From contig JBBEAX010000085.1 in assembly GCA_040882645.1 (NCBI GenBank), positions 62,001 to 126,000 of the forward strand: a stretch of 64,000 nucleotides of DNA, read 5' to 3'. This document shows, one piece after another, positions 1 to 8,949 of the stretch. Position numbers and translations under genes: made by a program. Numbering within the stretch: position 1 is the first letter of the stretch; the number at the start of each line of letters is the position of its first letter. The notes under the pieces were generated by a model. That model was not told where the DNA came from and did not search any database. It was given only the letters and a program-made list of their open reading frames with translations. Source of the DNA: JAUYIV01 sp040882645 (lineage in GTDB: Bacteria; Actinomycetota; Acidimicrobiia; Spongiisociales; UBA11373).

Positions 1-74
1 AGTTCGAGGGTGAGTTCTGCGGGGATCAACTCGACGTCGCCGCAAACGGCGCATGTGGTTCGGATCTGGGTCAT
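1..74 (-). CDS. Partial CxxC zinc-ribbon-like small protein (N-terminus only)
   Basis: The reading frame starts at an ATG (74-72) preceded by a GGGAG ribosome site about 7 bases upstream, and runs off the left edge of the window. The visible residues begin MTQIRTTCAVCGDVELIP and contain one CAVC zinc-knuckle pair, as in short zinc-ribbon proteins. It lies downstream of and in the same direction as pafC, so it may belong to the same transcription unit. Only 24 codons are visible, so the family cannot be named. Confidence 0.5.
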   Translation of the reverse strand, partial: MTQIRTTCAVCGDVELIPAELTLE

Positions 75-131
75 CGAGGTGCTCCCGTGAGGTTCAACAT
101 CATCGAGCAAAGTATCGGAGCACCCCTTAGG

Positions 132-154
132 GGCCTAAATGACCATTTGGGGCC
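132..154. terminator. Possible hairpin after pafC
   Basis: An imperfect palindrome pairs GGCC and AAATG on the left with CATTT and GGCC on the right around a 2-base loop, immediately after the pafC stop codon. There is no U-run, so it is a weak terminator candidate. Confidence 0.3.
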
Positions 155-157
155 TAG

Positions 158-1084
158 TCACCGATAGCGTCGAAGGATGCGGGTGCGCAGCGTCTCGGTA
201 GCCGCGGCGACCTCGGCGCCCGCCAGCAGAGACGCGGCTTCGCCGAGGCGAAGAAGGAGCCGCGCCGGTACCAATGGGTCGCGGGCCGACAGGTCGACGG
301 TGATGCCTTCCTCGTCGGATGCGATTGTCGAAACCGGGTAATACTCGGCCACCCAGGCCGCGTCAGGCCTCAGTCGGATGCGCGCGGTGACATCGTCCAC
401 TCCCGGGGTGTACTGGATTCGGGCGGCGGTTGCCGACTCCTGAGGCGTGAAGCGCTCACCGGTGAGGGCGGCATCCCTTATCCGGTCGACGCGAAACACC
501 CGTTCGGCGGCGGCCAGTCGGCAGTACCCGGTCACATACCAGTTGCCGAGCGTCGCCAGCACCCCCCAGGGCTCAATGGAGCGCTCGGTGGTTTCGCCCG
601 AGCCTATTGCGGTGTACGTGATGGCCACCACCTCCCCTTCTCGGGCAGCACGCCGGAACAGTGCGAGGGTGTCCGGCTCGGCAGCGAGGTCGATGGCGAC
701 GGTTCCTTCGTCGGGCAGCACCACCTGCTGGAGTTTGGCGACTGCGGTCGCCAACGCAGGGGGCGCCACGCCGGAGGACATCACCGCCAGTCCGGCAGCA
801 AGGAGCATCAAGGCCTCGGCCGCGGTCAGCCGGACTGGTCGGGAGAAGTAGTCGGCCATGTCGACCACCACCTCGTCCTCGTCAACGAAAGCATCCATGA
901 GATCGCCGGGGCCGTAGCCCGGCAGACCGCAGACGAACACGACATTGAGATCCTTCACCAGATCGGCCTGTTCATATCCGAACCGTTGGCAAACTTCCTC
1001 CACGGTGTTTCCGGGGTTGGCGATCACCCACGGCAGCATCGACAGAATGCGAGAGAGGCGCTCGGCGGTACGGGGGCTCGTCAC
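158..1084 (-). CDS. pafC: WYL-domain transcriptional regulator, PafC
   Basis: About 308 residues. PafB and PafC form a WYL-domain transcription regulator acting in the DNA-damage response of actinobacteria, and their genes sit with the Pup-proteasome genes. The start chosen is a GTG (1084-1082) whose last base pairs into a GTGA overlap with the pafB stop; the frame stays open upstream but that part lies inside pafB. An N-terminal segment resembling a winged helix is followed by a WYL region (ITYTAIGSGE, EPWGVLATLGNWYVTGYC, RVFRVDRI). The four-base overlap implies translational coupling. Assignment rests on sequence character plus locus context. Confidence 0.87.
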   Translation of the reverse strand: MTSPRTAERLSRILSMLPWVIANPGNTVEEVCQRFGYEQADLVKDLNVVFVCGLPGYGPGDLMDAFVDEDEVVVDMADYFSRPVRLTAAEALMLLAAGLAVMSSGVAPPALATAVAKLQQVVLPDEGTVAIDLAAEPDTLALFRRAAREGEVVAITYTAIGSGETTERSIEPWGVLATLGNWYVTGYCRLAAAERVFRVDRIRDAALTGERFTPQESATAARIQYTPGVDDVTARIRLRPDAAWVAEYYPVSTIASDEEGITVDLSARDPLVPARLLLRLGEAASLLAGAEVAAATETLRTRILRRYR

Positions 1085-1998
1085 GAGACCCCCAAGTGCT
1101 CGATGAAGCGCTGCCGAAGTTCGGCAGGGGCGATGATCTCTGCGGCGTCCTCGAAGCCGATGATCCACCCGATGAACGCCGCCGGCGACGCCACCGGGAA
1201 CACCGCCTCGAGCGATCCGTCGGAAGAGACGGTCACCCGTGCCGACGTCGACAGCTGACGCCGTGCCCACCAGGCGATCCCGGCGTCGAAGCGGACGGTG
1301 ACCTCCACATCCTCTTCTCCGGCCTCCCAGGGAGCCTCCGGGAAGTCGTCCGATGCCCGAAAGCCCTTGGGGCGCTCAAAGGCCATCGCCTTGGTGCCGG
1401 CCGTGATCCCTGCCATCCGGTCCACCCGGAATGTCCGTCGCTGCTTCGACGACTCCCCCACCGCATACCAGTGACCCATGCGGTGGACCAGACCCCAGGG
1501 CCGCAAAGTGCGTTGCTTGTCGCGGTAGTCGAACTTCAACACCCGCCGCTCGGTCACGGCCATGAATATCTCGCCCAGCGCGTCGGCCTCGGCACCGAGA
1601 TCAGCCGACAGCGGGTCGCCGGTCGATGCCATCGGCGCGCCGCCCAGCTTGAAGATCGCCGCGGGGCCTGGCGCCTGCCCTCCGAGGCGAACCATCCTGG
1701 TGGCGAGCCAGAGGGCGGTGCGCTCCTCGTCGGTCAGGCCGGGATCCGGCAGTGAGTACTCATCTGGCGAGACGACGTAACCCTGCTCGATCTCCCACGC
1801 ATCCGTGTGCTCCAGGGACAACGGCACCCCGAGCTGTCGAAGCAGGTCCTTGTCACGCTCGAAGGTGCGCCTGAAGGCCTCGTCGGTGGGCTGGTCGTAG
1901 CCCGCCACGGTGTTGCGGATCTCATCGGCGGTGACCGGCCGACCGACGGTCAGGAGGAACGCCAGGAGGTTGAGGATCCGTTCGACGACGCGCTGCAT
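1081..1998 (-). CDS. pafB: WYL-domain transcriptional regulator, PafB
   Basis: 305 residues. The N-terminus (MQRVVERILNLLAFLL) is the helix-turn-helix part, followed by a WYL domain with KFDYRDKQRTLRPWGLVHR, GHWYAVGES and RRTFRVDRM. WYL domains are ligand or ssDNA sensors in bacterial regulators. It lies between pafA and pafC in the usual actinobacterial order and overlaps pafC by GTGA. A 260-base gap full of inverted short-word repeats separates it from pafA, so pafBC may have its own promoter or be only partly read through from pafA. Confidence 0.9.
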   Translation of the reverse strand: MQRVVERILNLLAFLLTVGRPVTADEIRNTVAGYDQPTDEAFRRTFERDKDLLRQLGVPLSLEHTDAWEIEQGYVVSPDEYSLPDPGLTDEERTALWLATRMVRLGGQAPGPAAIFKLGGAPMASTGDPLSADLGAEADALGEIFMAVTERRVLKFDYRDKQRTLRPWGLVHRMGHWYAVGESSKQRRTFRVDRMAGITAGTKAMAFERPKGFRASDDFPEAPWEAGEEDVEVTVRFDAGIAWWARRQLSTSARVTVSSDGSLEAVFPVASPAAFIGWIIGFEDAAEIIAPAELRQRFIEHLGVS

Positions 1999-2062
1999 GC
2001 GCGATGGACTGTATCGGGCGTCGGCACTCAGGTGGGGGTTCGGCGGGGTCGGCCAATTGGGT

Positions 2063-2253
2063 GCGAAAGGCGAAAAGCGAAAGGCGAAACCCGGTCAGAG
2101 GCCTTCCGACGAAGTTGACGGCGCGCCAAGGGCGAAACCCGAACCAGAGACGTTCCCGCGAGGTTTCGCCCTTCGCTTTTCGCCCATCGCCAGCCGGCCG
2201 CAGGCCGGCCTTCGCCTTTCGCCCTTCGCCTCTCTCGTTTCGGCCGTCGCCTT
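2063..2253. repeat. Inverted arrays of GCGAAAGG-type words with an internal hairpin
   Basis: Between pafA and pafB, positions 2063-2089 hold near-tandem words of the form GCGAAAGG / CGAAAAGCG. Their reverse complement recurs at 2164-2185 (TTTCGCC, CTTCGC, TTTTCGCC) and again, degraded, at 2211-2253. The left array could pair with 2164-2185 over most of its length. Between them a perfect GCCGGCC-GCA-GGCCGGC hairpin sits at 2193-2209. No coding frame here is convincing. It may act as terminator or mRNA-end structure for pafA; that role is inferred. Confidence 0.7.
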
Positions 2254-2257
2254 TAGT

Positions 2258-3613
2258 TCAAAGGCTTGCTATCAGTTTGTCGACGCGTTCGTCGACGGCG
2301 CGGAAGGGGTCCTTGCAGAGCACGGTGCGCTGCGCCTGGTCGTTCAACTTCAGGTGCACCCAGTCGACCGTGAAGTCACGATTGCGGGCCTTTGCTGCCT
2401 TGATGAAGTCACCTCGTAGCCGGGCGCGGGTGGTCTGTGGAGGGTGGAGGAGTGCCCGGTCGATGTCCTCATCCGTGACGATCCGCTCCACCAGCCCGCG
2501 GCGTTCGAGCAGGTAGTACAGGCCTCGCTCTCGGGTGACGTCGTGGTACGACAGATCGATGAGGGCGAGGCGGGGGTCGTTCATGGCGAGGCCCCGGCTG
2601 GCGCTGTAGTTCTCGATCAAGTGGTACTTGGCAACCCAGTCGCATTCGCGCTGGAGGCTGAGTGGATCCTTCTCGAGCCCAGTGAGGAGGTGCTCCCACA
2701 TCTGCACGGCCGACTGCACCTGCGGAGGAAAGCCGGTGGTGCGGGCGTAGCGAATGACCCTTTCGAGATATTCCCATTGCATGTCGAGCGCCGACAGCTC
2801 CCGACCGTTCGCCAGCCGAACCTTCCGGCGACAGGTGATGTCGTGGCTGATCTCGCGGATCGCCCGGATGGGGTTCTCGAGAGTCAGGTCGCGGAAGAGG
2901 ACGTCGTCTTCGAGCATCTGCAGGATGGCGACGGTTGATCCCACCTTCACATATGAGATGTACTCAGACATGTTCGAGTCACCTGCGATCACGTGGAGTC
3001 GCCGGTACTTCTCGGCGTCCGCATGCGGTTCATCCCGGGTGTTGATGATCGGCCGGCTACGCGTAGTCGCGGAGGAGACCCCCTCCCAGATGTGCTCGGC
3101 GCGCTGAGCCAGGGAGAAGACGGTGCCCCGGGCCGTCTGTAGCAGCTTGCCCGCTCCGCTGAACACCTGGCGCGTGACGAAGAAGGGGATCAGTGTGTCG
3201 ATCATCCGCTGGAAATCGGCCTGGCGGCTCACCAGGTAGTTCTCGTGGCACCCGTAGGAGTTCCCGGCCGAGTCGGTGTTGTTCTTGAAGAGAAACACCT
3301 GCCCGCGAATGCCCTCTTCTTCCAGCCGCTGCTCGGCCGAGTGGAGCAGCCCTTCGAGAACGCGCTCCCCCGCCTTGTCATGGGCCACGAGGTCGTACAG
3401 CGAGTCACACTCCGGCGTGGCGTACTCGGGGTGGCTGCCGACATCGAGATAAAGGCGCGCCCCGTTCTCGAGAAACACGTTCGACGAACGGCCCCAGGAG
3501 ACGACGCGCCGGAACAGGTAACGGGCGACTTCGTCGGGCGACAGACGGCGTTGCCCCCGCAGCGTGCAGGTGACGCCGTACTCGTTCTCCATGCCGAAGA
3601 TGCGTCGTTCCAT
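2258..3613 (-). CDS. pafA: Pup--protein ligase PafA
   Basis: 451 residues, normal length for the family. PafA uses ATP to join the C-terminal glutamate of deamidated Pup to lysines of target proteins, marking them for the proteasome. The glutamine-synthetase-like fold is shown by GMENEYG with the metal-binding Glu9, LYLDVGSHPEYATPEC with the conserved Asp57, NNTDSAGNSYGCHENY, INTRDEPHAD and RLHVIAGDSNMSEY. The GMENEYG form, as against TETEFG in Dop, separates ligase from depupylase. It lies downstream of prcA with one small gene between. Confidence 0.97.
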   Translation of the reverse strand: MERRIFGMENEYGVTCTLRGQRRLSPDEVARYLFRRVVSWGRSSNVFLENGARLYLDVGSHPEYATPECDSLYDLVAHDKAGERVLEGLLHSAEQRLEEEGIRGQVFLFKNNTDSAGNSYGCHENYLVSRQADFQRMIDTLIPFFVTRQVFSGAGKLLQTARGTVFSLAQRAEHIWEGVSSATTRSRPIINTRDEPHADAEKYRRLHVIAGDSNMSEYISYVKVGSTVAILQMLEDDVLFRDLTLENPIRAIREISHDITCRRKVRLANGRELSALDMQWEYLERVIRYARTTGFPPQVQSAVQMWEHLLTGLEKDPLSLQRECDWVAKYHLIENYSASRGLAMNDPRLALIDLSYHDVTRERGLYYLLERRGLVERIVTDEDIDRALLHPPQTTRARLRGDFIKAAKARNRDFTVDWVHLKLNDQAQRTVLCKDPFRAVDERVDKLIASL

Positions 3614-3697
3614 CCGGAGGCGAGCGTACCGGTGCCGGATCGGTTGCGGACGGAGATCGAAGCCGACCCGGCCCGGCCGGAGCCCCAGCCTGACTAG

Positions 3698-4057
3698 TCA
3701 GAACACTCGCATCAGGGTACGGATGACTGCGGTCGCGACGATCACGAGCGTGACCCCCGCCACGAGACGCATGGGAAGATTGTTGCGGTCGGCCACAGCC
3801 CCGCCCCGCACCTCGGGGCTCAGGGCGAACTCGATCTCCGACGCCGTGAGCACTTCGATGGCGTCCTCGACGTCGGTCTCGGCGACCAGGATCTCGGTCA
3901 CCGCCCACTCGCCGATGGTCATGCGGTAGGGGCCCAGCGACTCGCCGTGAACCCGGGTGGCGATGCCTGCCGACTCGAGAAGAGCCGCCGAGATCCGAGC
4001 CGACACCTCGTCACCGAACTTGGCGAGCGAGACCAGTCGCCCCGCGGAAGTGTCCAT
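3698..4057 (-). CDS. DUF2007-like putative signal-transducing protein with a C-terminal membrane helix
   Basis: 119 residues. The N-terminal two thirds (VSLAKFGDEVSARISAALLESAGIATRVHGE, ILVAETDVEDAIEVL) resembles the small ferredoxin-like DUF2007 putative signal-transducing family. The C-terminus (LVAGVTLVIVATAVIRTLMRVF) is one membrane helix, so the domain would be tethered to the inner face. It sits between prcA and pafA on the same strand, with about 50 and 85 bases to its neighbours, so it is likely co-transcribed with the proteasome genes. No specific function can be assigned. Confidence 0.65.
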   Translation of the reverse strand: MDTSAGRLVSLAKFGDEVSARISAALLESAGIATRVHGESLGPYRMTIGEWAVTEILVAETDVEDAIEVLTASEIEFALSPEVRGGAVADRNNLPMRLVAGVTLVIVATAVIRTLMRVF

Positions 4058-4106
4058 GGGCGGAAGGGTACCGGTCTCTGGCCGAAGGATCGGTGTCCCT
4101 CACCCG

Positions 4107-4775
4107 CTATGCGGCGCCGATCTCCTCGTCGGTCAGCCGGCGGAATGCCCGCCGACCCTGGGTGCGGTCGAGCACGGCGCCTTCCCACCCGGCGGGATCG
4201 GTCTCCGTGACGGAGGCGCAAGCCGCCTTGGTCCAGCCGAGGGCTTCCATCAGTGGTGCACGGGGCCGGTATGCAGCCTCGAGGCTCTCCACCAGAACCT
4301 CTGCCGACCCGCCGATCGCCGACACCCGGTGCTCTTCGTGGAGTGTGCCGTCGTAGGTCACCCGGTAGATGCGGCTGGTCTCGTCGTCGTCGCCGATCTC
4401 CACCACCATGACCTCGACCTCGAATGGCTTCACGTCCTGCGTGAAGACGTGCCCCAGGGTTTGGGCGTAGGCGTTGGCGAGGCTCTTGGCAGTCACATCG
4501 GTGCGTGAGTAGGCATACCCGGTGAGGTCCGCCCGCCGGATTCCCCCAATGCGCAGCTGCTCGAACTCGGTGTACTTGCCGACCCCGGCGAAGGCGATCC
4601 GGTCGTAGACCTCGGAGATCTTCTGGAGCGTTCCGCTCGGATTCTCACCGAGGAGCAGCACGCCATCGACGAACTCGACTCCGACGATCGACTTGCCGCG
4701 AGCGATTCCCTTGCGGGCGTACTCGGCCCGATCCTTCATCAACTGCTCGGGCGGCACGTAGAACGGCATCGTCAT
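4107..4775 (-). CDS. prcA: Proteasome subunit alpha
   Basis: 222 residues. It forms the outer gate rings of the bacterial 20S proteasome and docks the ATPase Arc. The N-terminal gate segment (MTMPFYVPPEQLMKDRAEYARKG) and the core IVGVEFVDGVLLLGENPS are typical of bacterial alpha subunits; no propeptide is present, as expected. The ATG overlaps the prcB stop as ATGA (4772-4775), so production of alpha and beta is translationally coupled. Somewhat short at the C-terminus, which is variable in this family. Confidence 0.96.
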   Translation of the reverse strand: MTMPFYVPPEQLMKDRAEYARKGIARGKSIVGVEFVDGVLLLGENPSGTLQKISEVYDRIAFAGVGKYTEFEQLRIGGIRRADLTGYAYSRTDVTAKSLANAYAQTLGHVFTQDVKPFEVEVMVVEIGDDDETSRIYRVTYDGTLHEEHRVSAIGGSAEVLVESLEAAYRPRAPLMEALGWTKAACASVTETDPAGWEGAVLDRTQGRRAFRRLTDEEIGAA

Positions 4776-5566
4776 GGGCTGCGCTCCATCACGGATCGCG
4801 CCATCTCCGCGACCATGGCATCCGGCAGTTCGGCATAGCCCCGGGATGAGACCGTCACGATGTTGGGGTAGATCCCCCGCTTGAGGTCGGGTCCGCCGGT
4901 GGCAGTGTCCTCCTCGGCGACCGCCACCAGGGCTTCCAGCGCCAGTTCGAGCGCCCCGGTCTCGGTGAGCCCATCGGTGAACTTGGTGCGGATGTAGAGG
5001 CGGGCATCGCGCCCGCCCGAGCCGGTGGCGGCATAGTCAGTCTCCTCGTATGAACCGCCCACCACGTCGTACGAGTAGAGACGGCCTTGTTCGAGTTGCT
5101 CGTCGAAGCCGCAGAAGAGGGGCACGACTCCCAGCCCCTGAAATGCCATCGGAAGGTGGCGACGGACCATCGAGGCCAGGTGGTTGGCCTTACCGGGAAG
5201 GCTGAGGCGCCGGCCTTCGATCTTTTCGTAGTGCTCGAGCTCGGTCTGGAATAGCCGGACCAGCTCGATCGCGACACCGGCCGTTCCCGAGATCGCCACC
5301 GCCGAATACGAGTCGGCGGGATACACCTTCTGCACCCGGCGGTGGGCGACGTAGTGGCCGGCGGTGGCCCGCCGGTCGCCGGCCATGATGACGCCGTCGT
5401 CGTAACGAAACGCCAGCACCGTGGTGCCTTCGGGTGCATCGAGGACTCCGCTCGAGCCGTCGGTCTCCCACTTCGGATCGAGGCCTCGAGCCCGCAACAG
5501 GGCCGCGAAAGAGCTTGCCGGAATTCCCGAGTCGAGCACCAGCCCGTCCCCGCTCGACTCGGTCAC
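4772..5566 (-). CDS. prcB: Proteasome subunit beta (proteolytic subunit)
   Basis: 264 residues including a propeptide of about 47. Processing at Gly47/Thr48 (APEG|TTVLAFRYDDGVIMAGDRRAT) would free the catalytic N-terminal threonine of this Ntn hydrolase. Other core motifs are VYPADSYSAVAISGTAG and ATGSGGRDA. The GTG start (5566-5564) overlaps the pup stop as GTGA. Order pup-prcB-prcA with four-base overlaps is the standard actinobacterial arrangement. The mature enzyme acts in the cytosol as the inner beta rings. Confidence 0.97.
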   Translation of the reverse strand: MTESSGDGLVLDSGIPASSFAALLRARGLDPKWETDGSSGVLDAPEGTTVLAFRYDDGVIMAGDRRATAGHYVAHRRVQKVYPADSYSAVAISGTAGVAIELVRLFQTELEHYEKIEGRRLSLPGKANHLASMVRRHLPMAFQGLGVVPLFCGFDEQLEQGRLYSYDVVGGSYEETDYAATGSGGRDARLYIRTKFTDGLTETGALELALEALVAVAEEDTATGGPDLKRGIYPNIVTVSSRGYAELPDAMVAEMARSVMERSP

Positions 5567-5757
5567 TGGCCGCCCTTCTGGACGTAGTTCTTGACGAACT
5601 CCTCAGCGTTTTCTTCGAGGACCGAGTCGATCTCGTCGAGCAAGTCGTCGATCTTGTCAGTCAGCTCCTCGCCGACCTCGGTGGAGGCATGTTCTTCCTG
5701 CTCGACCTTCTGGTCGGAGCCGTCACGACGAGTTTGCTTCCGCTCCTGCTCGGCCAT
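5563..5757 (-). CDS. pup: Prokaryotic ubiquitin-like protein Pup
   Basis: 64 residues starting at an ATG (5757) with GGAGG five bases upstream; an in-frame GTG six bases earlier lies within that ribosome site and was rejected. The protein is acidic and mostly disordered, with a helical Dop/PafA-binding part (ELTDKIDDLLDEIDSVLEENAEEFVKNYVQ) given here only as residues 33-60 of the chain. It ends in Lys-Gly-Gly-Gln, so Dop must deamidate Gln to Glu before ligation. The 5' end overlaps dop by 35 bases and the 3' end overlaps prcB by four. Confidence 0.97.
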   Translation of the reverse strand: MAEQERKQTRRDGSDQKVEQEEHASTEVGEELTDKIDDLLDEIDSVLEENAEEFVKNYVQKGGQ

Positions 5758-7237
5758 CTTCACCTCCGAGTGCGCGAACGAGATCCGCGGGGGTGGGTGA
5801 GCTGGCGAGAAGGTCGGCCACTCGGTCCTTGCCCCCGCGAAGGGGTTCCATCATAGGCACCCGCTTGAGGGCGTCTTCGCCGACGTCGAAGATGAGCGAA
5901 TCCCAGTTGGCGGCAACGATTGCGTTGCCGTAACGCTCCACGCAGGAGCCCCTGAAGTATGCCCGGGTGCGCTCGGGGGGCGCCACCGCGGCACGCTCGA
6001 CCTCGGCGTCGGTGAACAAGCGCTGCATGCGCCCTGCGGCGACCAGGCGGTGATACAGGCCCCGGGTGCGGTCGACGTCGTGGTACTGCAGGTCGAGGAG
6101 TCGAAGCTTGGGCGCTCCCCAGGCGAGGCGATCTCGGTCGCGGTAACCCTCGATCAGCGCAAGCTTGGCCGTCCAGTCGAGCCGGTCGGCGGTCGAAGCG
6201 GGGTCACGCTCGAGGTCGGTGAGGATCGCCTGCCAGGTCTCGATTGCCTGCCGCCCGACGTCGTCGACGCCTTCGACCTCGGCATACTTGGTGACCCAGT
6301 CGAGGTAGTGCCACTGGAGTTCGAGGGCGGTCGCCGAAGTGCCGTCACCCAACTCGAGGGCGGTGCGCAGCGTCGGGTCGTGGCTCACCCGCCACGCCGA
6401 TTCGACGGGCCGGGCGAGCTCCACCGGATCCCCGAGCGCTCCCGCCTCAATGGCCGAAAGTACGAGAGCCGTCGCCCCGATCTTGAGGAAGGTCTGGGTC
6501 TCGCTGAGGTTGGCGTCACCGATGATCACATGGAGCCGGCGATAGAGGCTCGGGTCGGCATGGGGCTCATCGCGGGTATTGACGATCGGGCGCTTCAGCG
6601 TGGTCTCGAGCCCGACCTCTTCCTCGAAGAAGTCGGCGCGTTGGGTGATCTGGTAGTCGACGGCGGGTCGACCATTCTCGCTGCCCACCTTGCCCGAGCC
6701 GGTGTAGATCTGACGAGAGACGAAGAACGGAATCAGATGTCGGGTCAAGTCGACGAACGGCACGGACCGATCGACGAGGTAGTTCTCGTGGGCGCCGTAC
6801 GAGTTGCCTTTGCCATCGCTGTTGTTCTTGTGGATGTGCAACCGCTGGCCCTCGAGCAGCGTGCCATTCGCCGCCCGCGCAGCCCGTTCCAGGACCACCT
6901 CACCCGACTTGTCGTACAGGGCGGCCTCGAGCGGGTCGTAGCACTCCGGGGTGGAGTACTCCGGGTGAGCGTGGTCCACATACAGCCGGGCTCCATTGGT
7001 CAACACCACGTTGACCAATCCGGTCTCGAACTCGCCGGTGGGTGCCGGGTCGTAGCCGAAACCGCGGGCGTCCCTTCCCGGAGACTCCTCTTCGTACGAC
7101 CACTGGATCCGCGTCGAAGTGCCGGCGTACGAGTTGATCACCAGGCTCGAGCCGACCACAGGGTTGAAGTCGGGCTGATTCCGAATGGTGATGCCGAACT
7201 CGGTCTCCGTGCCTACGACCTTGTGAACCCCACTCAC
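5723..7237 (-). CDS. dop: Pup deamidase/depupylase Dop
   Basis: 504 residues, the usual Dop length. Dop deamidates the C-terminal glutamine of Pup and removes Pup from tagged proteins. The N-terminus VVGTETEFGI is the Dop version of the metal-binding Glu motif, and RGFGYDPAPTGEFETG lies where the Dop-specific loop is expected. Other shared motifs are HPEYSTPECYDP, NNSDGKGNSYGAHENY and NTRDEPHADPSLYRRLHVI. The GTG start overlaps the arc stop as GTGA (7234-7237), and the 3' end overlaps pup. Confidence 0.96.
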   Translation of the reverse strand: MSGVHKVVGTETEFGITIRNQPDFNPVVGSSLVINSYAGTSTRIQWSYEEESPGRDARGFGYDPAPTGEFETGLVNVVLTNGARLYVDHAHPEYSTPECYDPLEAALYDKSGEVVLERAARAANGTLLEGQRLHIHKNNSDGKGNSYGAHENYLVDRSVPFVDLTRHLIPFFVSRQIYTGSGKVGSENGRPAVDYQITQRADFFEEEVGLETTLKRPIVNTRDEPHADPSLYRRLHVIIGDANLSETQTFLKIGATALVLSAIEAGALGDPVELARPVESAWRVSHDPTLRTALELGDGTSATALELQWHYLDWVTKYAEVEGVDDVGRQAIETWQAILTDLERDPASTADRLDWTAKLALIEGYRDRDRLAWGAPKLRLLDLQYHDVDRTRGLYHRLVAAGRMQRLFTDAEVERAAVAPPERTRAYFRGSCVERYGNAIVAANWDSLIFDVGEDALKRVPMMEPLRGGKDRVADLLASSPTPADLVRALGGEDGRAGAEANSS

Positions 7238-8949
7238 AGGTACTGGCCAGTGGTGATCCCCTCGATGCTGCGGCCCTCGGCCTCGCCTTCGATGAGGGTC
7301 CGCACGTAGACGATCCGCTCACCCTTCTTGCCGGAGATCCGCGCCCAATCGTCGGGATTGGTGGTGTTCGGCAGGTCCTCGTGCTCCCGAAACTCCTGCT
7401 TGACGGCGGCGATCAGGTCGGTGGTACGCACGCCACGGACCCCGGTCTCGATCTCTCGCTTGATGGCTTCCTTCTTCGCCCTACGCACAACGTTCTCCAC
7501 CATCGCCCCGGAGGCGAAGTCCTTGAAGTACAGGACCTCCTTGTCGCCATTGGCGTAGGTGACCTCGAGGAAGCGGTTGGCATCTGAAGTCGAGTACATG
7601 TCGGCGACGACGGACTCGATCATCGACTCGACCATCGCGTCGACCTCCCCGCCCGCGCGGGTCAGCTCATCGGCATCGAGCGGCGTTCCGGTGCCCAGGT
7701 AGATGCGGAATATATGGCGAGCGGCCTCCTGATTGGGCCGCTCGATCTTGATCTTCACGTCGAGCCGCCCCGGGCGAAGGATCGCCGGATCGATCAGGTC
7801 TTCCCGGTTCGATGCCCCGATCACGATCACGTTCTTGAGCGTCTCGACACCGTCGAGCTCCGAGAGAAGCTGGGGAACGATCGTCGATTCCACGTCGGAC
7901 GAGATCCCGCTCCCCCGGGTGCGGAAGAGCGAATCCATTTCGTCGAAGAAGACGATCACCGGGACGCCTTCCTCGGACTTCTCCTTCGCCCGGGCGAAGA
8001 TCAGCCGGATCTGCCGTTCGGTCTCACCGACGTACTTGTTGAGGAGCTCGGGGCCTTTGATGTTGAGGAAGTACGAGCGAGCGTCCTGCTGGCCGGTCTT
8101 GGCGGCGACCGCGTGGGCCAACGAGTTGGCGACCGCCTTGGCGATCAGCGTCTTGCCACACCCCGGGGGCCCGTAGAGGAGCACGCCCTTGGGGGCCGCC
8201 AGGCCGTAATCGTCGAACAGCGCCTTGTGCACGTACGGGAGCTCCACCGCGTCTCTGATCGACTCGATCTGCTCGCGCAACCCGCCGATGTTCTCGTAGG
8301 AGACGTTGGGGACCTCTTCGAGCACGAGTTCCTCGACCTCGGGCCGAATCAACCGTTCGTGGAGCAGCCCGGTTCTGCCGTCGAGCCTCACATGGTCGCC
8401 GACCCGCATGAAAGCGTCCTTCATGGGACCCGCCACTTCGACGACGCGCTCCTCGTCGGCGCGTGCGAGCACGATGACCCGCCCGTCACCCAGGATCTCC
8501 TTGATGCGGACGACCTCCCCGGTCTGCTCGAACGACCGAACATCGATGACGTTCATGGCCTCGTTGAGCAGCACCTCTTGGCCGGGCTCGAGTTCCTTGA
8601 TCTCGATGCTCGGCTCGACACTGACCCGCAGCTTGCGCCCGCCGGTCATCACGTCGAGGGTGCCATCGCTGTTGATTCCCTGCACCACCCCGAAGGGGTT
8701 GGGCGGCGCGGTCAGCTTCTCGACTTCCTCGCGCAGGATGGCCAACTGTTCGCGAGTCTCCTCGAGGGCGATCGAGAGCTTCTCGTTCTGCGACATCGCC
8801 TGGCTCACGCGGCCTTTGGCCTCGAGGAGGCGCTCCTCGAGGACCCGAACACGGCGGGGAGCATCCTGGAGGCGGCGGCGGAGGATGGCGATCTCTTCCT
8901 CCAGCATCTTGATGGTGCCGCGGAGCTCGTCAGCCGTCGGCTCGCTCAT
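7234..8949 (-). CDS. arc: Proteasome-associated AAA+ ATPase (Arc/Mpa)
   Basis: About 571 residues. This hexameric ATPase binds Pup through its N-terminal coiled coil, unfolds the tagged protein and feeds it to the 20S core. Visible in order are the coiled coil (about residues 1-75), tandem OB-type domains, Walker A GPPGCGKTLIAKA, Walker B VIVFFDEMDSLF, arginine-finger region LRPGRLDVKI, and the C-terminal Gln-Tyr-Leu tail that docks into the alpha ring. The start is at 8949 or 8955; AGGGAG lies 10 or 4 bases upstream respectively. The long upstream extension overlaps the divergent ferredoxin and was rejected. Confidence 0.96.
   Translation of the reverse strand: MSEPTADELRGTIKMLEEEIAILRRRLQDAPRRVRVLEERLLEAKGRVSQAMSQNEKLSIALEETREQLAILREEVEKLTAPPNPFGVVQGINSDGTLDVMTGGRKLRVSVEPSIEIKELEPGQEVLLNEAMNVIDVRSFEQTGEVVRIKEILGDGRVIVLARADEERVVEVAGPMKDAFMRVGDHVRLDGRTGLLHERLIRPEVEELVLEEVPNVSYENIGGLREQIESIRDAVELPYVHKALFDDYGLAAPKGVLLYGPPGCGKTLIAKAVANSLAHAVAAKTGQQDARSYFLNIKGPELLNKYVGETERQIRLIFARAKEKSEEGVPVIVFFDEMDSLFRTRGSGISSDVESTIVPQLLSELDGVETLKNVIVIGASNREDLIDPAILRPGRLDVKIKIERPNQEAARHIFRIYLGTGTPLDADELTRAGGEVDAMVESMIESVVADMYSTSDANRFLEVTYANGDKEVLYFKDFASGAMVENVVRRAKKEAIKREIETGVRGVRTTDLIAAVKQEFREHEDLPNTTNPDDWARISGKKGERIVYVRTLIEGEAEGRSIEGITTGQYL

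Noticed and set aside
1085..1270. Upstream extension of pafC
   Set aside because: It lies wholly inside pafB; the GTGA overlap and family start support the GTG at 1084.
2063..2253. CRISPR-like repeat array
   Set aside because: Words are contiguous and degenerate with no unique spacers and no cas genes.
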